From Endotrypanum monterogeii (taxonomy: Eukaryota > Euglenozoa > Kinetoplastea > Trypanosomatida > Trypanosomatidae), in the NCBI GenBank assembly GCA_000333855.2, contig CM007346.1, forward strand, positions 838,365 to 902,364: a stretch of DNA of 64,000 nucleotides, read 5' to 3'. Under the pieces are notes generated by a model. That model made no database searches. It worked only from the letters and a program-made list of their open reading frames with translations, and had not been told where the DNA came from. Made by a program: the position numbers and the translations under genes. Numbering within the stretch: position 1 is the first letter of the stretch; every line of letters begins with the position of its first letter. This document shows, piece after piece, positions 19,798 through 28,927 of the stretch.

Positions 19798-22002
19798 ATG
19801 CTTCGCGAAAGTCCGCTGCAGACCTTTGACAGCCGTCAAAATATCAGCACGACAAACTCCACCCTGGGTGACAAGCCCCCCCTAGCCTCACCGAAATCTG
19901 GCGACGCAGGCATGTCATCGTTGCCAACACTCACAGGCGGTGCCAAGGAGTCAGGTCCCAAGAACAAAAAAGCAGCAGTAACCAGAGGCGGTATCCTCGG
20001 CTGCGTGAGACAGCGCATCTTTTCTGAAATGCTTGACCCCGTTTCAGGGGACTATAATATTATAGTGTGCGACAACAAGGGTGCCGAAATCCTCAGTACC
20101 TGCATGCGCATGCACGACTTGATGGATCATGGTGTAGCCCTCATTGAAGATCTTGGCATGCCACGGCAATCCGTTCCTAGTAGTGCCGCCATCTACTTCA
20201 TCGAGCCTACCGAGGATTCTGTTCGCCGGTTGATACACGACTGGCAAATAAAGAGTCCATACCGAGAAGCTCACGTCTTTTTCACATCGGCTGCACCGGA
20301 ACGACTCATTCACCTCATGGCATCGGAGCCGCGTCTTGTTGATGCAATCAAAACGTTGAAGGACATGATGCTGGATTTTTCTGTGCCAGAAAGTCTACTC
20401 TTTAATTTCTGTATAAACGGCGATATTCCGAAACTGTTTTTATCGAACGCTGCACTCTTGGGTGGCAGCGAGGATATCCTTTCTCAGATCGCCACACGAT
20501 TGTTGTTCGTCTTCTTTACCATCGGTGCCGGTGTGCCGACGGTGCAGTACCAGAGCAAAAGCCCACTCGCGCAACAAGTGGCGCGTATATTTGCCGATCG
20601 GACCTCCCAACTGTCGCGCACCAACCCCGCAGCATTTCGGATGTCCAGCGCAGCAATGACACCCGGCAGTGGCGTACAAGATGAGCCCCCGCTACTTATC
20701 CTGGTTGACCGCTCCTTCGACGCTGTGGAGCCGCTGCTGCACGAACGCACCTATCAGTGTTTGCTCTATGATCTTATGCCCCTTGAGAACAATATCTATC
20801 GACAAACTTTTGAAGGCCGCTCCGGCAAGGAAAGCACGCGCAGCTGCCTGCTTGATCAGCAGGACCCGTACTGGTGCCAGTACCGCCACAAGTTCTTCCC
20901 GGTGTGTCTGACAGAAATCCCTAGGAAGCTGCAGGAACTGATGACGGAAAATCCATCCCTTGCGATGGGTATGAATAAGATTAACAGCGAGGGTGGCAGG
21001 GTCAACAAACTAGGTGAAGTTAGCAACGCCATTCGTGCCCTGCCGGAGTACCAAGAGCGGCAGACAAAGCTGTCCCTGCATATCGACATCTGCACCAAGA
21101 TAATGGAGCAATACAAGCAGCAGAAACTGGTAGAAGTGTGCGAGATGGAGCAAGACATCGCCACCGGACGACGACCTTTCAAAGAATTGTTCGATAACGT
21201 CCGCCGCATGACAGCGGACGCCTCGCTGCCGCTTGGAGTGCGTGTGCGTCTTATTCTGCTTTTGATCGCCGGCGCAAACACGCGCGAGTTCCCTGAGGCC
21301 AAGAAGCTGCTGCTGCTGCAGGAGACTGGCCTCAGCAACGAGGTCGACCGCGCCAACGCACTAGCTATTTTCATCTCGCGAGTAGGCCAGCTGCCCCAGG
21401 AGACAGCAGGGCGGGGCAACGGCAACGGTGCTGGTGCCGGCGGGGACGGCGATAACGCCCTCGGTGCCCCCATGCGCCGCACCCTGCGGAGCATCCGCAT
21501 GGGTCGCCAGGGCACGAGCGAAGCAGCGGGCGGCAGCGGACCGGCAAGCGCCACTCCCCAAACCGGCAACAGCACGTCCAGCCCAACTGAGGATCCATAC
21601 CGAAACCAAGCATACTTGATTCTGAATGCTGCTGCGAATAACACACTGAGCACATCGGACTTTCCTCCCTTCAACACCGGAGTCAACGTCGAATATGGTG
21701 GCAGTCTTGGAGAGCTAATGCAGATGCGGCGCACGCCGCGTACTGGCAGTGGCGACGTGGGAATGAGCGTGCGTGGCCCAAGCGCTGCAGACGCCACCAC
21801 AATGCTCGATCTTGGCCACGAGGGGCAGTTCTTGCTCAAGACACGACGTCGTATTGTGCTGTTCGTGCTGGGTGGCGTGACCTACGGCGAGGCCCGTGCT
21901 GCCTACGAAATATCGAAGACGATGCACGTAGAGGCGATTGTAGGTGGCACCTCCCTTCTAACGCCTGACGGCTTCCTCTCCACTCTCTCCTCCCTCCGTT
22001 GA
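19798..22002 (+). CDS. SEC1: Sec1/Munc18-type SM protein
   Basis: 734 residues. After about 65 polar residues comes the SM domain 1 pattern: IIVCDNKGAEILSTC, then LMDHGVALIEDL, then IYFIEPTEDSVRRLI. The central signature LILVDRSFDAVEPLLHE (D304, R305) is followed by TYQCLLYDLMPLENNIYR, which fits the Sec1/Munc18 branch better than Sly1 or Vps33. The C-terminal SM element is VLFVLGGVTYGEARAAYE, followed by VGGTSLLTPDGFL. SM proteins clasp syntaxin-type SNARE bundles and are needed for membrane fusion; this branch acts at the plasma membrane, in trypanosomatids mostly at the flagellar pocket. A Gly/Asn-rich insert at about residues 540-600 is probably a disordered loop. A second SM protein (SLY1) lies about 27 kb downstream. 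Confidence 0.92.
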   Translation: MLRESPLQTFDSRQNISTTNSTLGDKPPLASPKSGDAGMSSLPTLTGGAKESGPKNKKAAVTRGGILGCVRQRIFSEMLDPVSGDYNIIVCDNKGAEILSTCMRMHDLMDHGVALIEDLGMPRQSVPSSAAIYFIEPTEDSVRRLIHDWQIKSPYREAHVFFTSAAPERLIHLMASEPRLVDAIKTLKDMMLDFSVPESLLFNFCINGDIPKLFLSNAALLGGSEDILSQIATRLLFVFFTIGAGVPTVQYQSKSPLAQQVARIFADRTSQLSRTNPAAFRMSSAAMTPGSGVQDEPPLLILVDRSFDAVEPLLHERTYQCLLYDLMPLENNIYRQTFEGRSGKESTRSCLLDQQDPYWCQYRHKFFPVCLTEIPRKLQELMTENPSLAMGMNKINSEGGRVNKLGEVSNAIRALPEYQERQTKLSLHIDICTKIMEQYKQQKLVEVCEMEQDIATGRRPFKELFDNVRRMTADASLPLGVRVRLILLLIAGANTREFPEAKKLLLLQETGLSNEVDRANALAIFISRVGQLPQETAGRGNGNGAGAGGDGDNALGAPMRRTLRSIRMGRQGTSEAAGGSGPASATPQTGNSTSSPTEDPYRNQAYLILNAAANNTLSTSDFPPFNTGVNVEYGGSLGELMQMRRTPRTGSGDVGMSVRGPSAADATTMLDLGHEGQFLLKTRRRIVLFVLGGVTYGEARAAYEISKTMHVEAIVGGTSLLTPDGFLSTLSSLR

Positions 22003-22609
22003 ATGACAAAGAGGGGTCCAATCATACCGTCGCGTCTTCCTGCGTCACCCCCCCCCCACCCCACCCTGCTTCCCACACTGCGCTAAATGATGAAAAAAAA
22101 AAAAGAGTCAGTGCTCCTGTGGGTGTGCGTGCAGAGGGTTGCTTTTTTATACAAACCGGCTTCTTATATGAACAGTGCGCAAGGTCCCCATCATACTGGA
22201 AAACCGAAGGAGAGAAGAGATGAGGTGGGCCTTCCTGTGATTTGAGATTATTGTCTTTTGCTACTCAATTTGATTTCGTACGATTGTTGGTTGATTCGTT
22301 GGCTCAGCCTACTCTCCCCTCCCCCCTACTCGCCCGCCCTCACTCTCTGTGTGCAACAGCGAACACGTTGAGCTCACCCGACTTTTCCCCAGGAATTCTT
22401 GGTTTGTGCAACAAATGGGGGAGAAGAAAAAGGGGAGGTCACGCCGTGTGACCACACATTTGCTGTGCACATAATTTCCCAACTTCTCTTTTTCAGTCAA
22501 TTCTCTTATATTTAGGCGACCTATTGTCGGCTAGCCCGAGCTCCGCTGTATCCCTCCCCCCCTCTTTTTTGCCCACTGTTTTGGTCGCTCAACAACGGTT
22601 GACTGCTGT

Positions 22610-22640
<31 letters not shown>

Positions 22641-23653
22641 GAGAAAGAGATGTATGCCTCTACACCCATTGTACCAGTGTGTCGGTTATGCAGTAGCTCC
22701 TCCCCCCATCACTGCGTTTATGTTGTAATGCGTGTGTGTGTGTGTGTGTGTGTGCTCATGTAATTATGGTAGTAAGCCTGATCACCTTCGCTCTATCACC
22801 GAGGCCGCCGCACGTATAGAAGGAAGGAGTGCATGACATGCGTGTCGATGTGATGAGTTACAGTCATCATCGTGAGCTGCTCATGAGTCAACCTGCTTGG
22901 GTATTTTGCATATCGGACCAAGAACGCCAACAACGAAGAGGTGAGAAACACGCGAACAGGGCAACAGAAAAAAAGTAAGGACACGGTTAGCGTTTCATTG
23001 TCATGGAACACAGTCGACACTGGTATGCTGATCAATGACCCGCATTATGTGTAGTGCTGTGCACGTGGGCTTCGGGGATGACCACCGCGCGGCGACGCGC
23101 TAAACGAGGGCAGCACCTTCGCATACAGAGAGGCGGGCGCGGGTGGCTGGGGCGTATGAAGGGTCTCCCCAAGCCAGGCATGCATACACGAGAGACGTTA
23201 CTGTTCCGGGCTCACCGAACAGAGGGCATCCCGAAGTTCCGCCGCTTGCGTACACTATCACATGGCCCTCATATACTTTGTAGCCGACAATACCGCCTAC
23301 CCTAAACACTCTGCACTTCTCCTCCCCCCCCCCTCTCCCTCCTCGACACTCAACTCTTAGCCCCTAGACGGTCTCATCTTCAACGCGTCTTGCGACCCCC
23401 TCTGCAGCTACAAGTGGGCGCATCAGCACGCGAGCTCTGTTTCACACGTGCGTGTTCTAAGCGCTAGTGACTCGGGCTCCCCGTCACTACCGCGTCCAAC
23501 TGAACGTTTTTGACTCCCAGGACAAAGAAGGCTAAAATAAGTTCTCTATAAAAAAAAAAGAAATCGAGTCCTCCTGAGAAGAAAAGAGTGCCGCCACACA
23601 ATAAAAGGAGCGGTCTGTATTTGGATCCCCCACCCCACTCACCCCCGTTAAAC
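22003..23653. other. intergenic region
   Basis: No supported gene in 1.65 kb. Has an A12 run near 22093, a CA run at 22614-22640, a TG run at 22733-22754, and a C-rich stretch at about 23323-23340. The stretch 22800-23300 has mixed composition and short open frames on both strands but nothing recognisable. Confidence 0.55.
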
Positions 23654-24457
23654 ATGCGGTGCCGGACACTGACACTGTTAGCTCGAGATGCGCTGAACGC
23701 GGGCAGCTCCATGACCTTGGGCAGCAAAGGCATGCGCCCCTCTCCGGAGGCACATCGCCGAAGAATGCCTTGGACGGCAGCAAAAGAATATGTGCCCGGT
23801 GTCGTCCTAAACAACAAGGACAAGCTCGTCTTGGATGGAACGCAGTTGGTGGAGCTTGACCACATCGATCGAGCTTCTCAGGTCGACCCTCTTGAGGTGC
23901 TCAAGGCCACTGTGGCAAGGCGCACCTACAATACATCCACAGGCTTCAACATATTCCAGCTCGCCTCACAGACGCGTTTCCACGGCCGTGGACAAATCTT
24001 CTTCCGCGAGGAGTGGCAACAAGGAACTTACGATAAGTACATCACTCTTGCCGCCATCGACTTCGATCGCGAGGGCAGCAAAGGCACGGCGTACGGCTAC
24101 ATCACATTCCACGGTGAGTCAACCACCCGACCTGTTGAGATTCGCTACGCCGAGACGCCGGGATGGCACATGGACTATAACGAAGCCGCTGCCGTACCCT
24201 TTGATGCCGTTGTGCCGCCTCCACCGAGTATTGGCACTGACGTACCCATAGATCCTTCCACGTATAGGCTGAAGGCACATCCCTTTTACGATGCACCAAA
24301 CCCGCCGCAGTTTGTCGAGCGCCTGCTCAAGGACCGCGGTGTTTTGCCGGACCTGCCAATGGATACTTCGGCACCTGCAGAGGATGCGGCGGCCGCCTTC
24401 ACGGACAGCGCAGGCGCAGACGGGTCGCATCACTACGAGTCAAAGGGCTCCGCTTAA
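23654..24457 (+). CDS. mitochondrial small-subunit ribosomal protein mS34 candidate
   Basis: 267 residues from ATG 23654 (MRCRTLTLLARDAL), a basic N-terminus compatible with mitochondrial import. Residues of about 90-180 follow the mS34 pattern: FQLASQTRFHGRGQIFFREEW, then YITLAAIDFDREGSKGTAYGYITFHG, then EIRYAETPGWHMDY. Human mS34 has the same order: a G-x-G-R element with R-K-S-W, an acidic R-P-D strand, G-K-A-W-G-I-L-T-F-K-G, then a W-containing end. The C-terminal 40 residues are Ala/Asp-rich and probably disordered. The protein would be a structural part of the mitoribosomal small subunit. The assignment rests on eye alignment of the core; a kinetoplastid-specific mitochondrial protein is the alternative. 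Confidence 0.72.
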   Translation: MRCRTLTLLARDALNAGSSMTLGSKGMRPSPEAHRRRMPWTAAKEYVPGVVLNNKDKLVLDGTQLVELDHIDRASQVDPLEVLKATVARRTYNTSTGFNIFQLASQTRFHGRGQIFFREEWQQGTYDKYITLAAIDFDREGSKGTAYGYITFHGESTTRPVEIRYAETPGWHMDYNEAAAVPFDAVVPPPPSIGTDVPIDPSTYRLKAHPFYDAPNPPQFVERLLKDRGVLPDLPMDTSAPAEDAAAAFTDSAGADGSHHYESKGSA

Positions 24458-25600
24458 GTGGCTCAGACAAGAGAAACGCGACGAAGACAGCTACGGCGCT
24501 GGTAGTTCCCTCGCCCCTCTACCCTCACTGTTTTCTACTAACCACCTCCTTTGAAGTTAGTGTCGATAGCGCATGTGCGCCACTGCGGGGAGTTGTATTG
24601 GTGTTCATTCCTTCGCAGTGAGGTGAAAATATACATATTTATGATGGAAATACAGCATTAGTGAACCGAGACGGAGGCGTCTCCGCGCCGGGAGCGAAGG
24701 CCCCGCTCGTTTGTTGCTTGTGTATTACTTGGCTGGTCGGGAGCTCTAATCAGCGTTGCCACACGCTCGTGGAAGGATCTGGTGCGTCGGTGCGTGCTGG
24801 ATTGAGAGATGATCCTAGTCGTTTAACAGCTCGTCTTTTGCCTGTGGTTGTGTGCGCGCGCACGTGCGCCTATGTGGATGTGAACGCAGCTGCATGCGTC
24901 TTTTCTCGATTGGCAGCGTCTGTGGACATGAGGACAGAAAGGTATCTGCTGTGCTGAGGTGTGTTGTTGGCGAGCCTGCTTTTCCCACTTACGTGCGCTA
25001 ATCTAGGCTTGTGTCGACTGCTTCACACCACCGACAACCTACCCGTGTTCAGACATAAACGCGAAGTTTGCATCGCGCTGCGCTTTATTTCTTTCTCCCC
25101 TCCCCCCGCCCCCCCCCCCAGCCAGCAACACACCCGCATCTTGTCGTTGCAAACGTGGTAACATTTTGTTCGTCTCGCCGGCATCCCTTAATGAACACAG
25201 TTGGTAAACTCGAACGTTGAGCACGAACGGGGCACTGTCGTCCGGATTCCCCTCCGCAAAATAAAAAAATGCCGGGCCATGCGCGCGTGGGCAAACTAGT
25301 GCCCCCGTGGCCACACACGCAAATCACCACCCCCACAAAATCAAAACCGCCCCCCCCCCCCCCCGAGCAAAAAACAAAGCCTGCCCCCGCGCCGAGGCCC
25401 GGGGCGCCCCCGCGGCCCGCCACCTCGGCCCCCGCCGGAGGGACCCCCGCGCCCCTAGAAAGCCCAACCACAAAAAACAAAAGGCAACCCCCCACGCCAA
25501 CCCCACTCCCACCCCCCCCACTTACTTTTTTCGATAAAAAACCACCACAAATCCGAAAGAATAAACAGTGTACCGCCACAACTTTTCTTTTAAAGCCCCA
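24458..25600. other. intergenic region ending in an unusual C-rich tract
   Basis: No supported gene. 24458-25160 is ordinary, with C runs at about 25095-25121. The last 340 bases hold the T-depleted tract listed separately. A glycine-rich open frame on the minus strand is only the complement of that tract. Confidence 0.55.
25262..25540. repeat. C-rich, almost T-free tract
   Basis: From 25321 to 25500 only 5 of 180 plus-strand bases are T. The tract is a mosaic of C runs (one of about 16 near 25350), A-rich bits and GCC/GGCC blocks. It lies just before the NIT2 gene, at the switch from GC-rich to AT-richer DNA. It may be genuine low-complexity sequence or an assembly error from damaged reads. 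Confidence 0.75.
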
Positions 25601-26440
25601 ATGATGTCTACTTTGCCAGTAACCCTTTGCCAGATGGCTGTTACACGAGAAAAAACAGCCAATATTGCCAAGGCTGTCGATATGATCTCCAAAGCGGCGG
25701 CGCGAGGCAGCAAGCTGGCTGTTTTGCCCGAGTGTTTCAATTGCCCGTACGGCACAAAGTATTTCAGTGACTACTCTGAGGAACTTGCCCCTGGTAACGA
25801 AACATTTGATGCGATATCCAATTGCGCCAAACAGAACAGCATCTGGATCGTGGCTGGCAGCATTCCTGAAAAAAACGCTGACGGTAAACTCTACAATTCA
25901 AGCATGACGTTTGGGCCTGATGGCACACTGGAGCAAATTTACCGAAAGGTGCATCTATTTCGCATAAACACAGAAACCGTTCGCTTCGACGAGGGTGAAG
26001 TCCTCAGTGCTGGCAATGTTGCAAAGGCCATCTCGCTGGATCAAAACACAAAGTTTGGTGTTGGTATTTGCTTCGATATCCGCTACCCCATGTTGGCCTG
26101 GAAATATGCTGAACAAGAAACCTCCTTTCTTGTGTACCCCGGCGCCTTCAACATGGTAACCGGCCCAGCACACTGGGAACTGACAGGGCGTGCTCGCGCT
26201 GTTGACAACCAGCAATATGTTTTTTTGTGTTCTCCTGCCCGAGATACCGCCGCAGAATATGTGGCATGGGGACACTCGATGGTGGTGGATCCTTTGGGCA
26301 ATGTCCTCTCGCAACTGGATGAAAAAGAAGGATATATTGATTACAGCGTGGACTTGAGTGTCGTCCCAGAAACCCGTAATCGAATTCCTATTCTAAAGGG
26401 CGTACGTGATGATCTGTACTCACTGCATTGGAAGAAGTAA
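25601..26440 (+). CDS. NIT2: NIT2-type omega-amidase (nitrilase superfamily)
   Basis: 279 residues starting at ATG 25601; the frame runs upstream but without an ATG. The catalytic triad of the nitrilase fold is complete: Glu44 in LPECFNCPYGTKYF, Lys116 in YRKVHLF and Cys157 in GICFDIRYP. The further blocks VYPGAFNMVTGPAHWEL and RARAVDNQQYV closely match NIT2. The family converts alpha-ketoglutaramate and alpha-ketosuccinamate to the keto acids, completing transaminase-linked glutamine and asparagine breakdown; length also fits NIT2. Codon usage is clearly more AT-rich than in SLY1 or the ribosomal genes, a property shared with the next gene. Function is confident; whether it is cytosolic or mitochondrial is not visible. 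Confidence 0.93.
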   Translation: MMSTLPVTLCQMAVTREKTANIAKAVDMISKAAARGSKLAVLPECFNCPYGTKYFSDYSEELAPGNETFDAISNCAKQNSIWIVAGSIPEKNADGKLYNSSMTFGPDGTLEQIYRKVHLFRINTETVRFDEGEVLSAGNVAKAISLDQNTKFGVGICFDIRYPMLAWKYAEQETSFLVYPGAFNMVTGPAHWELTGRARAVDNQQYVFLCSPARDTAAEYVAWGHSMVVDPLGNVLSQLDEKEGYIDYSVDLSVVPETRNRIPILKGVRDDLYSLHWKK

Positions 26441-26933
26441 TCTCGGATGTTTTTTTCTTTCACCCCTATTGGCTTCTCTTTCTGGAACTAACGGTAGCCA
26501 CACCACACAAAACGGTTTTATACATTTTTCTTTTTTCTCCTAGTACTATGCAACCTATATATTCTCTTGGGATTTGGATTGACACGCATTCTGATATGGC
26601 TACAAAAGCGATTGCTCGTCACGCAACTACCATGGCAAAGTGTCCACAAACCTTTCAGCGACAAAACAGGTGAAATCCTTCGAACAGACGTCGTTTGTTT
26701 CTCCTCCTACGTGGCATATTTAGCTTTGTGCAATCAGTGGGAGAGTTAGCATCCCAGTCATTTGTCCTAACTCACCGAATTCTGACTTTTTTCGTGGCAT
26801 ACTTTTTTTCTTGTTGCTTCCCTTGACCTGCTAATGCCCCTCAACACTTTTTGTATGCACTCCTACGCTCCCAGAGATGTCAGAACGGCCTATGGGGATA
26901 CACATGTGATAAGAAAAAAAAAAGCATCTGGAT
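26441..26933. other. AT-rich intergenic region
   Basis: No gene seen. T-rich blocks occur near 26450-26460, 26525-26540 and 26785-26820. It belongs to the lower-GC island that covers the genes on both sides. Confidence 0.55.
26803..26874 (+). promoter_or_regulatory. predicted spliced-leader acceptor
   Basis: Pyrimidine-rich stretch (about 26803-26871) ending in an AG at 26873-26874, 60 bases before the next ATG. Confidence 0.45.
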
Positions 26934-28151
26934 ATGTTCCGCCGTGTGCACTATTTGACTTTTTGCTATTTTCAATTTACTCGTAGGAACAATCATAACC
27001 CAATCATATCGAACTCCACCGCTTTGAATGACTCTCGGGCGGAGGAAACTTTGGCGAAGCCTGCTGAGATTCTCAATGAAACTGTAGATCAAAACAAGGT
27101 AAAACACGCCCTTAAAAATAGTAGCGTAGACCCAGAGGATGTTAACATCCTAAACAAGAGGGATTCTGAGTTTATAGAGCTTCACAAACTTCAGTATATG
27201 CATTCGCAACAAGGACCATTTATTGGCTCGCGAATAAAGGATCACGCACCAGATCAAGTTAGTTTCCGTAAACGTAGGCACATCGTTCGGGTTCCCCAAC
27301 CGGAAATTGAGTACCGTCCGAATGAGACATCATTTCGGCGACTACCGAAAAATTACATACTTCCAAACGAGTTTGAACTCCGCGCGCTTTATCCGATGTC
27401 GACAAGCTTAAAGATCATCGAAGGAAAAGCCGACTGTGTCGATCATAGTGCATTTGACATTGACGAAGACCCTTCCCCCATGGCATACAGTATGCTTGCA
27501 CCTCTCGATTGGAAAGCTGATGTGGAGTACCCGTATATGGTTGTTCTACCGGACCACCGTGGCATTCCACGTGACTTTGAGGATGTGTGCGCAAATTTTT
27601 TTGAGCGCCCTGTTCACTACGAGCTGATGATGCAGCAGAGATGGGTAATTATTTCTCCTGTTGTCAACCTTCGCCACAATATTCAAATACCGACAGAAGG
27701 AGTTGTGGCGCGTTTTTGCGACTGGGTAACGGAAAACTTTCGCGTGGAGAATGGAAAAGTGCATCTTTTCGGAAAAGGCAATGGGGGCTATGTGGCCTTA
27801 AGAACGGTTCTAGAGCACAAGGAATTAGTCCTTAGTGTTACTGCCATTCTTGGTCGCAGTGGCTCTCCCTTTAGGCCGCTGGATCGAGCGCAAGATAAAG
27901 TGAAGAACTACAATGGGGTTCACAGTCTGGTTTATGTACCCGGATTATTGAGAAAGCAAGACTGGTACTACAAATTCAAGTTTATGCTAGACATGGCACG
28001 GGTGCGTCCACCTCTTAGGAATGTTCACTTTGCTGATGTACGAGACCATCAGGTGTACTACGCCATCAATCCTCAGGAGTTTTGGAATTATATGCTTTAT
28101 TTCCGAAAGTACAACATGAAAATGATTACGGAAAGTGGCTATTCTGTTTAG
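26934..28151 (+). CDS. alpha/beta-hydrolase-fold protein with degenerate nucleophile elbow, likely mitochondrial
   Basis: 405 residues. The N-terminus (MFRRVHYLTFCYFQFTRRNN) is basic and aromatic with no acidic residue, fitting a mitochondrial presequence. Residues of about 180-400 look like an esterase-type alpha/beta hydrolase: YPYMVVLPDHRGIPRDFE, then WVIISPVVN, then VHLFGKGNGGYVALR, where the nucleophile elbow should be. Active enzymes have G-x-S-x-G-G; here it is G-K-G-N-G-G, with Gly282 at the serine position. A late HFADVRDHQVYY could be the histidine region. The protein is therefore probably not a serine hydrolase and may have a structural or RNA-related mitochondrial role. Codon use is AT-rich: 25 of 70 codons counted by hand from 27061 end in G or C. 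Confidence 0.75.
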   Translation: MFRRVHYLTFCYFQFTRRNNHNPIISNSTALNDSRAEETLAKPAEILNETVDQNKVKHALKNSSVDPEDVNILNKRDSEFIELHKLQYMHSQQGPFIGSRIKDHAPDQVSFRKRRHIVRVPQPEIEYRPNETSFRRLPKNYILPNEFELRALYPMSTSLKIIEGKADCVDHSAFDIDEDPSPMAYSMLAPLDWKADVEYPYMVVLPDHRGIPRDFEDVCANFFERPVHYELMMQQRWVIISPVVNLRHNIQIPTEGVVARFCDWVTENFRVENGKVHLFGKGNGGYVALRTVLEHKELVLSVTAILGRSGSPFRPLDRAQDKVKNYNGVHSLVYVPGLLRKQDWYYKFKFMLDMARVRPPLRNVHFADVRDHQVYYAINPQEFWNYMLYFRKYNMKMITESGYSV

Positions 28152-28377
28152 CAGTTTTACTCAGTGTATCAAAACGATTGGGCTTTGGAAGTTGCGGCTT
28201 TCGTCATATTTCCCTCTCAGATGAAGAGAGGTCGCTGCCTTATGATGCTGGGAGGCACGAATGCATTTGACGCGTCGATTTGTGGTCGGAAGGAGCGATG
28301 TTTTCTTTGCATGCTCTTGTATACATTTTATATTGAAAAGCTTCCCATTATGTGCAAATACGTATATCCCCCCACAA

Positions 28378-28438
<61 letters not shown>

Positions 28439-28927
28439 TTATTGGAATGTACTGAGAAGAGAGTGAGGCAGACACAATCTCTTGAACATCGGGGTCACTG
28501 CGCTAATTGTTCGGCATGTGGTCTTGCTACCATGGGTGGCTTCTTCCTCTAGTTGACCTTTTGACGGCAGAGGCCCTTAGAAGCGTCGTCATCGCTTTTC
28601 CCCTTTGTTCTCTCCACAAGTTTTAGGCCATTTGCCATTTGTGCCTGGGTGAGTGTATACACTTGGATTATTGCATTCTTGATCTTTGTTTCCCTTGTCG
28701 CAGAAGCTCCTCTAGGGATCTTCACAGAAGGTACGCAAAAAAAATTTATTTTTCTAACATCAACGCGCAAAACATCTGTTATTTTTTTCCTTCATCCTCA
28801 TTTCCATGCCACTTTGATCGTACTACGTGCACCAAACTAGGCACCACTCTTTTGACGGCTGAGAAAAGCTGCGCTACATCTGAGAAAATAAAGAAAAGAA
28901 CCATCATACATATTTTTTCATAGAACT
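28152..28927. other. intergenic region with CA-TA compound microsatellite
   Basis: No supported gene. A compound CA (28379-28402) and TA (28402-28433) microsatellite is the main feature; the rest is AT-richer than most intergenic DNA here. Confidence 0.6.
28780..28840 (+). promoter_or_regulatory. predicted spliced-leader acceptor
   Basis: T-rich tract from about 28780 followed by an AG at 28839-28840, 88 bases before the next ATG. Confidence 0.4.

Noticed and set aside
20856..21839. 327-codon minus-strand frame
   Set aside because: It is exactly opposite the Sec1 gene, a common shadow in GC-rich coding DNA, with no recognisable protein features.
25085..25579. Glycine-rich minus-strand frame of 164 codons
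   Set aside because: It is only the complement of the C-rich tract.
25601..26440. Recent bacterial transfer of the nitrilase gene
   Set aside because: Composition is unusual, but the protein closely follows eukaryotic NIT2, so transfer is not supported.
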